Shown here piece after piece: positions 1-6,091 of a stretch of DNA of 13,854 nt. Numbering within the stretch: position 1 is the first letter of the stretch; each line of letters opens with the position of its first letter. The notes below the pieces were generated by a model, which was not told the DNA's origin, ran no database searches, and saw only the letters and a program-made list of their open reading frames with translations. Source of the DNA: Ruminococcus sp. (GTDB taxonomy: Bacteria > Bacillota_A > Clostridia > Oscillospirales > Ruminococcaceae); NCBI RefSeq assembly GCF_024684275.1, contig NZ_JAIKXF010000045.1, positions 1 through 13,854 of the forward strand, in the 5' to 3' direction. A program made the translations under genes and the position numbers.

Positions 1-1
1 A

Positions 2-184
2 GTATTTGAAAAAATCCAAAAATATCTTGATGAAAACAACATATCATTATCCGAATTATCGCATAAAACCGATATTTCAGAAGAACATCTCAGCAATATC
101 TTTAGCGGCAGAGAGATATTAGACCTATCTGACTTTAGAACCATTTGCCTTGCATTAAATGTAATGCCTGAGATTTTTATGTAA
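2..184 (+). CDS. XRE-family helix-turn-helix protein, C-terminal part (5' end outside window)
   Basis: The reading frame is open from the window edge and ends at TAA 182-184, giving 60 residues with no start visible. The residues match the Cro/C1 (HTH_3) pattern: SLSELSHKTDIS is the first helix and turn, EEHLSNIFSG is the recognition helix, and LSDFRTICLALNV is the following helix of the 'L..iakaLnv' type. The protein ends just after this fold, so the visible part is essentially only a DNA-binding domain. By family it would bind operator DNA as a dimer and repress or activate nearby genes. The glycosylase gene follows after 14 nt, so the pair is probably co-transcribed and this protein may autoregulate the operon (inference). 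What lies upstream of residue 1, for example a toxin, peptidase or sensor domain, cannot be seen. Confidence 0.75.
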   Translation, partial: VFEKIQKYLDENNISLSELSHKTDISEEHLSNIFSGREILDLSDFRTICLALNVMPEIFM

Positions 185-198
185 GGAGTTGACTTTCC

Positions 199-990
199 AT
201 GAATCATAACATAGCCACTATTCTAATAAAAATGAATGATAAAAACAGGACATACACTAAAAATACAGCAGCTCTCTGGGAGACTACATTTATCAAACAT
301 CAGATTGATAAACGCAAAAATGGCGGTATATTTACTATCACCGATCATATAAAAGCAATGGTATATTCAATGCTCAGCTCAGGTATATCATGGAATCGTG
401 TAGATAAGTATAATACTGACGAAAATGGTGAATTGAATGATATTGATACTGCTTTTCATAATTATGATGTGGAGTATCTGCTAAAATGCTCCCCCGAGGA
501 ACTCACAAATGAAATAAAAGAACTACATTGCATAGGAAAAGGCACAAATGAACAAATGAAAGCGCTTATCAATAACAATATTCCCAGATTACAGCAGCTT
601 GAAACAAAATACGGAAGTGTCGATAGATTCTACAAAACATTTATAGACAAGGATAATACACTAAAATCTTTGGTATGTACTTTATCACACCCAGACAGTG
701 AGAATAAAATAGCTCAGCTTGGAATTGCTTTAACTGCAGAATATCTTAGAAATGTAGGCTATGATATAGCTAAGCCAGACAGGCATATATGCCGTATACT
801 GTGCTGTAAGCGTCTCGGCTTATATAACAGCGAAACCGTTCCGCCTTTTGCTGCTTTTGATATTGTTGCTGATATTGCAAAAGCTACTGGCAGAGGAATC
901 GCAGAAACAGACTATATTCTTTGGTCTTACTGCTCAAATGGATTCTGTACTAAGCGAAATCCTAAGTGTGAAAGCTGTGTAATCAAATAA
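199..990 (+). CDS. HhH-GPD superfamily DNA glycosylase-like protein with C-terminal Cys cluster
   Basis: 263 residues; ATG at 199 with AAGGAG at 183-188, about 10 nt upstream, overlapping the previous stop. The fold follows base-excision glycosylases of the EndoIII/AGOG type. The SPEEL..EI helix (98-106) precedes a degenerate helix-hairpin-helix at about 165-187 (TAEYLRNVGYD), then KPDRHICRIL (192-201). D194 sits where the catalytic Asp of the family lies (compare IDRHVLR in archaeal Ogg enzymes). The Lys expected in the hairpin of bifunctional lyases appears to be A177, which suggests a monofunctional or altered enzyme. C250-x6-C257-x2-C260 matches the first three ligands of the EndoIII 4Fe-4S loop, but the protein ends three residues later, before the fourth. 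C245 is the candidate replacement. Predicted role: cytosolic excision of a modified or damaged base, substrate unknown. Family assignment is fairly safe; activity is inference. Confidence 0.72.
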   Translation: MNHNIATILIKMNDKNRTYTKNTAALWETTFIKHQIDKRKNGGIFTITDHIKAMVYSMLSSGISWNRVDKYNTDENGELNDIDTAFHNYDVEYLLKCSPEELTNEIKELHCIGKGTNEQMKALINNNIPRLQQLETKYGSVDRFYKTFIDKDNTLKSLVCTLSHPDSENKIAQLGIALTAEYLRNVGYDIAKPDRHICRILCCKRLGLYNSETVPPFAAFDIVADIAKATGRGIAETDYILWSYCSNGFCTKRNPKCESCVIK

Positions 991-1005
991 AAATGAGGTG
1001 AGGAT

Positions 1006-3624
1006 ATGAGTATTAAAAGAATGATATCACTGCTGATAACTGCAATTATGTGTATAACTATCGTCCCATTTCAAACAGTTTCAGCCGAAGATAATAATGA
1101 AATAACTATTTGGGACGGAAGTGTTGATAGAGGTTGGTTTGACGCAGAAGAAACTGAGTTTCATATATCAACTAGTGCAGAACTTATGGGGTTAATGTCA
1201 CTTTCAAGCGAAGATAAGATAAAATCTAACCAGACAATTTACATAGATCAGGATATATACATGAATGATATATCTAATTATGATCAATGGGACGAAGAAG
1301 GAGACATAAAATATACATCTAGTGGAAAAATAAACAGGGCTATTATTGACGGGCAAGGACATACTATTTATGGCTTAACATCACGTTTATTTGAAACTAA
1401 TTTAAATACTATCAAAAATCTTAATATAAAAAATTATTACACACATCATACAATAAATTCATTCTCTTCATCTAAAGTAAATGCTACTGCGTACAGTGCA
1501 TTTGTACAAAATAATGGTAACAAGGAAACCAATGCCAAAATAATAAATTGTGAAATATCTGGAAATATATATTATGAATATAACATTCAAGAATCACCCA
1601 ACGCTATCATCTCTATTTTTAATCCAAACGAGCAAGATTATCAAACAGGAGGTTTTTGTTCAATATGTTATGGCGAAATTGAAAATTGCAAAAATAAGGT
1701 TAACATATATATCCATAGATTATTAAAAAAGAGTAATAATACTGTTGTCGGCTATACTCAAAGTATAGGTGGAATATGTGGTGTATTATATAATGGTCAA
1801 ATTGCAAATTGTATCAATTATGGCAATATAAACACTACAGGTTACAATGGTGGCATATGCGGTAAAATAATAAATGGTAAAGTTATAAATTGCGCAAACT
1901 ATGGCGATATACTTGGTGGTAACCAAACTGGCGGTATAATTGGTTGTGGAACAGGAGATTCAGAAAACGATAATTCTTATATAGAAATATCAAATACATA
2001 TAATATGGGAACTATAACCAATGGTGGAAGCACATTAGGTGGTGGAATAGCTGGTTATTTACCACAAATTGAGAATGTATGCATTTCTAATAGTTATAAT
2101 TGCGGACAATCTGGAAACGCAATTCTTGGTACAGGAATAACAGCAAAGATAACGAACTGCTACTATTTGAGTGCATCATCAATAAGGGGAGTTTGGCAAG
2201 GCGATGATACCGCCGTTGCCAAAAGCGAAGCAAATATGAAAAAAGAAAGCTTTGCTGAGCAGTTAGGACCATATTTTGTATATCAAGAAAATGGTTATCC
2301 TGTTTTGGCTTGGGAAATTGACCCAGATGTTGTAATCACAACAACAACGACTACAAGCACCACTACAACAACGACAACAAGTACTACAACCACAACTAAA
2401 AAGCCAACGACAACCACCACAACAACAACTACACATAATATAACAACATCTATCATGAAAACTTATGCCACAGCCAAAACTGTTTCTGCTGATTATTCAG
2501 GAGATGAAACAGAGTTTGATAAAAATCAAATTCAAGAAGTAACTGAACACTTAATGTATACAGAAGGATATACTGAAAATGGTGCATTTTACATAACTAA
2601 GCAATGGGAAACAGTTAATGATATAACAGATCAAGTAAATTTTGGTACACAAACTCCACAAAGTATTTATAAAAAGGGAACAACAAAATCTGAATATCAA
2701 ATTCCCCTATACTACAATGATATTCCCTTAAAAAGCAAAGATAATAAGCCAATTACTGTAATTGCTTATATAGGACCTGAATCAATTGCTACAACAATAC
2801 CACCTGTAACTGTTAAAGAAACGACCTTGACATTAGCTAACAGAGAGCAATATACAATTGTTCCGAGCAGAAGCGATGTAACCTATCAATCAAATAATAA
2901 AACTGTAGCCATAGTATCAGATAAAGGTGTTATAGAAGCTATCGGAACAGGAAACGCTGTCATTTCCGTAATCGACTCTGACTCTAATGTTGCTCAAATA
3001 AATGTAACCGTCAGAGAGCTTACAACTACATCAACCACTACTAGTACCACGACAACTACTACCACAACAATGATACCGTTGTCAGTAAATGTAAGCACGC
3101 TGTCACTTACAAATGGAGAACAATACACGGTTACTGCAAATAGAAAAGACGTAACCTTTGAGTCTAACAACAAATTAGTCGCTATTGTTTCTCCAAAAGG
3201 AGTAATTACTGCAATAGGCGAAGGAACGGCAACTATATCTGCAATAGATTCCGAATCAAATGTTGTGCAAATCAAGGTTACTGTAAAACCCGTGACGACT
3301 ACCTCAACTACTACGACTACAACTACTACACCAAAGACGACAACGACCACTTTGACTACAACTACTACATCTGTAGCATATAATCTTGGAGATGTCAATA
3401 ACGATAATCTCATAAATGCTGTTGACGCTTCTACCGTGCTTACTTATTATGCTATGATTTCTACTAATAAAAATGGTAATTTCACAGACACTCAGAAACA
3501 AGCAGCAGATGTAAATCATGACGGCTCAATCAATGCCGTAGACGCATCTATTATTTTGTCATACTACGCTTATATATCAACTAAAGAAAAAATAAACTTT
3601 AATGAATATATAAAAACCGTTTGA
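1006..3624 (+). CDS. Secreted dockerin protein: beta-helix/GLUG-like region, Thr-rich linkers, two Big_2-like Ig domains
   Basis: 872 residues; ATG at 1006 with GAGGTGAGG at 995-1003. A Sec signal peptide (KR, hydrophobic 7-22, cleavage after VSA27) leads to export. Residues about 110-390 are Gly/Asn/Cys-rich short repeats (GGICG, INCANYG, GGIIG) typical of GLUG or right-handed beta-helix regions of adhesins and polysaccharide-binding proteins. A Thr linker (445-483) follows, then an unrecognised module (484-602), Ig-like domain 1 (603-671), a Thr linker (673-688), Ig-like domain 2 (692-761) and a Thr linker (764-788). The Ig domains share 43 of 63 residues and resemble bacterial Big_2. The C-terminus is a type I dockerin with both calcium loops intact: D796/N798/D800/N804/D807 and D835/N837/D839/N843/D846, each followed by Ala-Ser. 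By family the dockerin docks to a cohesin on a scaffoldin or the cell surface. No catalytic glycosidase module is recognisable, so a binding or adhesive role is likelier than hydrolysis. Confidence 0.85.
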   Translation: MSIKRMISLLITAIMCITIVPFQTVSAEDNNEITIWDGSVDRGWFDAEETEFHISTSAELMGLMSLSSEDKIKSNQTIYIDQDIYMNDISNYDQWDEEGDIKYTSSGKINRAIIDGQGHTIYGLTSRLFETNLNTIKNLNIKNYYTHHTINSFSSSKVNATAYSAFVQNNGNKETNAKIINCEISGNIYYEYNIQESPNAIISIFNPNEQDYQTGGFCSICYGEIENCKNKVNIYIHRLLKKSNNTVVGYTQSIGGICGVLYNGQIANCINYGNINTTGYNGGICGKIINGKVINCANYGDILGGNQTGGIIGCGTGDSENDNSYIEISNTYNMGTITNGGSTLGGGIAGYLPQIENVCISNSYNCGQSGNAILGTGITAKITNCYYLSASSIRGVWQGDDTAVAKSEANMKKESFAEQLGPYFVYQENGYPVLAWEIDPDVVITTTTTTSTTTTTTTSTTTTTKKPTTTTTTTTTHNITTSIMKTYATAKTVSADYSGDETEFDKNQIQEVTEHLMYTEGYTENGAFYITKQWETVNDITDQVNFGTQTPQSIYKKGTTKSEYQIPLYYNDIPLKSKDNKPITVIAYIGPESIATTIPPVTVKETTLTLANREQYTIVPSRSDVTYQSNNKTVAIVSDKGVIEAIGTGNAVISVIDSDSNVAQINVTVRELTTTSTTTSTTTTTTTTMIPLSVNVSTLSLTNGEQYTVTANRKDVTFESNNKLVAIVSPKGVITAIGEGTATISAIDSESNVVQIKVTVKPVTTTSTTTTTTTTPKTTTTTLTTTTTSVAYNLGDVNNDNLINAVDASTVLTYYAMISTNKNGNFTDTQKQAADVNHDGSINAVDASIILSYYAYISTKEKINFNEYIKTV

Positions 3625-3689
3625 CATAAAGCAATGTAATATAAAATAATACATCTCTTTTCGCTTATAATTTCTTATAATATAAAAGC

Positions 3690-3722
3690 AGCCGTAATCG
3701 AATATGATTACGGCTATTTTTA
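3690..3722 (+). terminator. Rho-independent terminator after the dockerin gene
   Basis: A perfect 10-bp stem, AGCCGTAATC (3690-3699) with GATTACGGCT (3706-3715), encloses a 6-nt loop and is followed by ATTTTTAT. It lies 65 nt after the dockerin stop codon and would end the HTH/glycosylase/dockerin operon. It also separates that operon from the recombinase promoter that starts at 3735. Confidence 0.9.
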
Positions 3723-3734
3723 TAAAAGAAACAG

Positions 3735-3763
3735 TTGACTTCTTTTCGTTTATATCTTATAAT
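3735..3763 (+). promoter_or_regulatory. Sigma-A promoter of the serine recombinase gene
   Basis: TTGACT (3735-3740), a 17-nt spacer and TATAAT (3758-3763) give a near-consensus vegetative promoter, 33 nt before the recombinase start codon. Everything from the spacer on is an imperfect copy of 3656-3684, so the promoter overlaps a direct repeat. Small resolvases often bind such sites to repress themselves; that is inference here. Confidence 0.85.
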
Positions 3764-3796
3764 TAATACACACATTTAACTTTGGAGGTCGGTATT

Positions 3797-4384
3797 ATGA
3801 TATATGGATATGCAAGATGTTCGACAAATGAGAAAATGCAGGATATCAACAGACAAGTCCGCGAACTAAAACAATACGGTGCAACAGATGAAACGATATA
3901 TCTTGAATACGAAAGCGGTATTAATACGGAACGAGCTGAACTTAAAAAACTTCTGAAAATCGTAAATACAGGTGATACTATTATATCAACAGAAGTAAGT
4001 CGAATTACAAGAAGTACAAAACAGCTTTGCGAAATAATCGAACTTGCTAAAACTAAACATCTGAAACTGATACTTGGAACTTTTATCGTTGATTGCAGCC
4101 GAGAGCTTGACCCTATGACAGAGGGAATGCTAAAAATGATGGGCGTTTTCAGTGAACTTGAAAGAAATATCATAAGCCAACGTGTAAAAAGCGGAATGGA
4201 AAATGCAAAAGCAAAGGGAAAACAAATTGGACGTCCTTCAACTACAGCTGATAATATCCCGAGTATCTTCTATAAACACTATCCCAAATATAAAAAAGGT
4301 GAGCTGAATAAAAAAGAATTATCACGCCTTTGCTCATTGTCATATCCAACCATTTACAAGTATCTAAGTATAGTAGAGGGATAA
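3797..4384 (+). CDS. Small serine recombinase (resolvase/invertase family)
   Basis: 195 residues from ATG 3797. GGAGG at 3784-3788 lies 8 nt upstream, which favours this start over an in-frame TTG at 3782 that would overlap the ribosome site. The resolvase N-terminal domain is complete: YARCST carries the catalytic Ser9 with Arg7 beside it, EVSRITRS (66-73) carries the active-site Arg69 and Arg72 pair, and FSELERNIISQRVKSGM (118-134) is the start of the long dimer helix E. GRPS (145-148) leads into a C-terminal helix-turn-helix (about 169-190, LNKKELSRLCSLSYPTIYKYL). The size fits resolvases and DNA invertases rather than large serine integrases. By family it forms a 5' phosphoserine link and resolves or inverts DNA at short crossover sites. 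It has its own promoter and terminator and lies 173 nt from the 3' end of tRNA-Ala. No invertible segment was identified. Confidence 0.92.
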   Translation: MIYGYARCSTNEKMQDINRQVRELKQYGATDETIYLEYESGINTERAELKKLLKIVNTGDTIISTEVSRITRSTKQLCEIIELAKTKHLKLILGTFIVDCSRELDPMTEGMLKMMGVFSELERNIISQRVKSGMENAKAKGKQIGRPSTTADNIPSIFYKHYPKYKKGELNKKELSRLCSLSYPTIYKYLSIVEG

Positions 4385-4450
4385 TATATTAGTCAGTAAC
4401 TGCCTTTCAAATAACGGTAATAGAAAAGGCGATATGCTATATTCAAAAGA

Positions 4451-4488
4451 AATAGGCGTAAAGTTATAAAACTCTACGCCTATTTTTT
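4451..4488 (+). terminator. Rho-independent terminator after the recombinase gene, possibly bidirectional
   Basis: AATAGGCGTA (4451-4460) pairs perfectly with TACGCCTATT (4475-4484). AGTT/AACT inside the loop can extend the stem after one mismatch, and T4483-4488 forms the tract. On the minus strand the stem is followed by TTCTTTTG, so it could also stop transcripts of the tRNA-Ala gene coming the other way. Confidence 0.85.
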
Positions 4489-4494
4489 ACTGTT

Positions 4495-4560
4495 TACAAA
4501 CCACAATGTTATGGCAAAGCCATGACTATAATAGAAAGGGTTTGTATAATATTCCTGTGG
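4495..4560. repeat. Nested inverted repeats between recombinase terminator and tRNA-Ala
   Basis: TACAAACC (4495-4502) is matched by GGTTTGTA (4539-4546). Inside lies ATGGC (4511-4515) with GCCAT (4519-4523), extendable to GTTATGGC/GCCATGAC with one G-T pair. CCACA (4501-4505) is also inverted as TGTGG (4556-4560) at the tRNA CCA end. The nested dyads could be a protein-binding or recombination site or an RNA structure. The role is unknown and the arms are short. Confidence 0.45.
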
Positions 4561-4633
4561 TGGAGCATAGGGGATTCGAACCCCTGACCCCCACACTGCC
4601 AGTGTGATGCGCTCCCAACTGCGCTAATGCCCC
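4558..4633 (-). tRNA. tRNA-Ala (anticodon GGC)
   Basis: Read on the minus strand this is a 76-nt cloverleaf. The acceptor GGGGCAT pairs with ATGCTCC and includes the G3-U70 wobble pair, the main alanine identity element. The D stem is GCGC/GCGC around AGTTGGGA, the anticodon loop is CTGGCAG with GGC at 34-36, and the T arm is AGGGG-TTCGAAT-CCCCT. The discriminator is A73 and CCA is encoded. It would read GCC and probably GCU codons. It has its own strong promoter about 10 nt upstream. Its 3' end faces the AT-rich block with the recombinase, the usual polarity for island integration at a tRNA gene. Confidence 0.97.
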
Positions 4634-4643
4634 GAATACGTAT

Positions 4644-4672
4644 ATTATACCATTCATTGAGCAATATGTCAA
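4644..4672 (-). promoter_or_regulatory. Consensus sigma-A promoter of tRNA-Ala
   Basis: On the minus strand TTGACA (4667-4672), a 17-nt spacer and TATAAT (4644-4649) match the vegetative consensus exactly. The predicted start is only a few nucleotides before the mature tRNA 5' end at 4633, giving a very short leader, as expected for a stable RNA gene. Confidence 0.93.
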
Positions 4673-4726
4673 GAGAGAGCGCAGCATTTTGTACAATATC
4701 AGCAAATTATTTCTGCAATTCCTATT

Positions 4727-5860
4727 TTAATAATACAGCGCATATCCGTCAGCTTTTGAGTTCTTTACGGCGGCTATCTGCTTGTCAATTATGTCCGGAT
4801 CGTTTATCCATTCAAGCTCGCCTGCTGCTCCTGCCCACTTGTCCTCTCTGCCCAGCTTATATGGTGCGAGCCCTGCTATCAGCGAAACTCCGCTGCCGAC
4901 AAGTTCCTCCCACTGTGCAAGAGTCGGCAGAAACGGGCAGCACTCGTTTTCAAAGCCAAAGTATATCTGCGGAACTATATAATCCGCAAAGCCGCTCTCG
5001 CTTCCCCAGCGTCTTACATCTGCGTACTGTGTACTGTAATTCCCGTCAATACTTCCCTGCGGACTTATTCCGAAAAGCAGTCTTTCGTCGTGTGACTTCA
5101 CAGTGTCATACAGCGCTTTGACATATCGGCTGACAGTATCGGTGCGCCACTCGTTGAGGTCTGTAATGCCGCTTTTTTCAAACTCCGCGCGGTCAAATTC
5201 CTCATCGGTTGTGGGGTAAAAATAATCGTCAATATGCAGGCCGTCAACATCATAATCATCCAGTATCTCCCCTGCCGCAGCCTCAAGAAGCTCCACAGTC
5301 TCGGAATAGGAGGGTACAAGGTACCAGCGCCCGTTGACAGTCCTTACATAGGGTTCACCTGCGCTTATCCACTTTTTGATAATGTAGTCATCGGACAGCC
5401 TGTTCATTTCCTCCTCTGTTTGCAGGCGGAGAGGATTAATCCACCCGTGGACAGATATTCCCAGCTTATGTGCCTCGTCAAGAACGATACGCAGCGGATC
5501 ATAGTCTCCGTCCAGATATGCTCCCTTCGGGAATATCTCCGAGCGATAGTAAGCGTCACCCATTGGGTGGGCGTGAAAATACAGCGTATTCACGTTTTCT
5601 GCGGCTGCGTCCTGTAGGAGCTCCCTTATGGCTTTACGGAATTGCTCCTCGCTTTTTCCCTGCATTATTTCGGGAAACCTCACATACGGCAGCCACATTC
5701 CCACCTGATTTGTGTAGTTCAGCGGAGTATAGCTAAGCTTCTCAGTTGTCGGGGGCAATGACTCCCTCAGTACATCTGAGCCGCTGTTTAAAGGCATTGC
5801 CGAGCAGCCTGACGAAAACAAAAAAGCAGCTGCACAGGCAGCTGCTATGATTTTTTTCAT
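4727..5860 (-). CDS. GHL10-family (DUF187) glycoside hydrolase-like lipoprotein
   Basis: 377 residues from ATG at 5858-5860. An in-frame GTG at 5867-5869 lies inside the ribosome site and is unlikely to be the start. A lipoprotein signal (KK, hydrophobic 4-15, FSSGC with Cys19 as lipidated residue) and a Ser/Thr/Pro-rich spacer to about 45 point to anchoring on the outer face of the membrane. The GHL10 TIM barrel spans about 52-377. Seen in order are VGMWLPY, RSEIFPKGAY (107-115), ISVHGWINPLR (135-145), GLHIDDYFYP (207-216) with the family's Asp pair D211/D212, FGISPQGS (263-270) and YIVPQIYFGF (294-303). The protein stops at the last barrel strand (DGYALYY), so no extra C-terminal domain is present. 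The characterised relative DigH (YddW) of E. coli cleaves stem-peptide-free peptidoglycan glycan strands; a similar cell-wall role here is inference. It is co-directional with rpoC but separated by a terminator. Confidence 0.88.
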   Translation of the reverse strand: MKKIIAAACAAAFLFSSGCSAMPLNSGSDVLRESLPPTTEKLSYTPLNYTNQVGMWLPYVRFPEIMQGKSEEQFRKAIRELLQDAAAENVNTLYFHAHPMGDAYYRSEIFPKGAYLDGDYDPLRIVLDEAHKLGISVHGWINPLRLQTEEEMNRLSDDYIIKKWISAGEPYVRTVNGRWYLVPSYSETVELLEAAAGEILDDYDVDGLHIDDYFYPTTDEEFDRAEFEKSGITDLNEWRTDTVSRYVKALYDTVKSHDERLLFGISPQGSIDGNYSTQYADVRRWGSESGFADYIVPQIYFGFENECCPFLPTLAQWEELVGSGVSLIAGLAPYKLGREDKWAGAAGELEWINDPDIIDKQIAAVKNSKADGYALYY

Positions 5861-5864
5861 ACAT

Positions 5865-5872
5865 CTCACCTC
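5865..5872 (-). promoter_or_regulatory. Ribosome binding site of the GHL10 gene
   Basis: On the minus strand GAGGTGAG ends 4 nt before ATG 5860 and overlaps the alternative GTG, so it decides the start. Directly upstream the perfect palindrome CTGAAT-TAT-ATTCAG (5874-5888) could fold next to the ribosome site. No convincing -35/-10 pair was found in the 110 nt upstream. Confidence 0.7.
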
Positions 5873-5912
5873 ACTGAATTATATTCAGCAGGCGGACAGG
5901 ATATGCATTGTA

Positions 5913-5940
5913 AGTTGAGAGTTGAAAGTTTAGAGTTGAT
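5913..5940. repeat. Tandem 7-bp repeat, four copies
   Basis: AGTTGAG, AGTTGAA, AGTTTAG and AGTTGAT follow each other without gaps. The array lies between the GHL10 ribosome site and the palindromic element at 5974-6047, in noncoding DNA. Short AGTTGAG-like arrays of this kind can expand and contract. No coding or promoter role is visible. Confidence 0.8.
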
Positions 5941-5973
5941 AATACCAAATAAATGTATCTATATCGACTATGT

Positions 5974-6047
5974 GTAGGGGCTGATGCCTAATCAGCCCGT
6001 TATAATAATTGTTAAATTAACGGGACGCCGAGGGCGGCGTCCCCTAC
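5974..6047. mobile_element. MITE/REP-like palindromic repeat element
   Basis: The 74-nt segment is bounded by the inverted repeat GTAGGGG (5974-5980) and CCCCTAC (6041-6047). Three hairpins lie inside or overlap the ends: GGGCTGAT/ATCAGCCC (5978-5985, 5991-5998), CCCGTTA/TAACGGG (5996-6002, 6018-6024) and the GC-rich GGGACGCCG/CGGCGTCCC (6022-6030, 6035-6043). There is no open reading frame. Elements with GTAGGGG-type ends and GC-rich stems recur in intergenic DNA of many Clostridia-type genomes (recalled, not searched here). It sits between the rpoC terminator and the GHL10 gene and is probably a non-autonomous dispersed repeat. Confidence 0.7.
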
Positions 6048-6052
6048 TAATT

Positions 6053-6088
6053 AAAAAGAGCTCCCGAAGAATGACCTCGGGAGCTTTT
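6053..6088 (-). terminator. Rho-independent terminator of the rpoBC operon
   Basis: On the minus strand AGCTCCCGA (6077-6085) pairs with TCGGGAGCT (6059-6067) across a 9-nt loop, followed by CTTTTTAATT. It begins 4 nt after the rpoC stop codon, so rpoC is the last gene of its operon and the GHL10 gene needs another promoter or readthrough. Confidence 0.92.
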
Positions 6089-6091
6089 GAA

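Larger units (their letters stand above)
3656..3768 (+). repeat. Imperfect direct repeat flanking the terminator and overlapping the recombinase promoter
   Basis: TCTTTTCG occurs at 3656-3663 and 3741-3748. Each copy continues as (C/T)TTATA, then TCTTATAAT, the first copy having an extra ATT in the middle; each unit is roughly 27 bp. The second copy supplies the spacer and -10 box of the recombinase promoter. The first lacks a usable -35. The copies are about 85 bp apart with the terminator hairpin between them. Spaced repeats upstream of a serine recombinase gene are what a res-like site would look like, but simple AT-rich similarity is not excluded. Confidence 0.5.

Noticed and set aside
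2338..2450. Repetitive ACN tracts as a CRISPR-like or satellite array
   Set aside because: They are in frame, encode threonine linkers between domains, and have no repeat-spacer structure.
2994..3413. 139-residue valine-rich frame on the minus strand
   Set aside because: It is the antisense of the (ACN)n threonine linkers and Ig domains; poly-Val is the expected shadow of poly-Thr codons, and it overlaps a clearly real gene.
3621..3652. TTGACA at the end of the dockerin gene as a promoter
   Set aside because: No -10 box lies at 16-18 nt; the nearest candidates are at 13 or 20 nt, and the terminator follows at once.
3782..3796. TTG start extending the recombinase by five residues
   Set aside because: It overlaps the GGAGG ribosome site at 3784-3788, and MIYGYARCS at the ATG is the normal family N-terminus.
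3763..4173. 136-residue minus-strand frame opposite the recombinase
   Set aside because: It lies antisense to a gene with conserved catalytic residues and its own promoter, and shows no recognisable motif.
4435..4470. 11-codon frame MLYSKEIGVKL after the recombinase
   Set aside because: It runs into the terminator stem, has no close relative that I recognise and is within chance expectation.
5867..5869. GTG start for the GHL10 lipoprotein
   Set aside because: It is inside GAGGTGAG; the ATG nine bases later has a proper spacing and begins a standard MKK lipoprotein signal.
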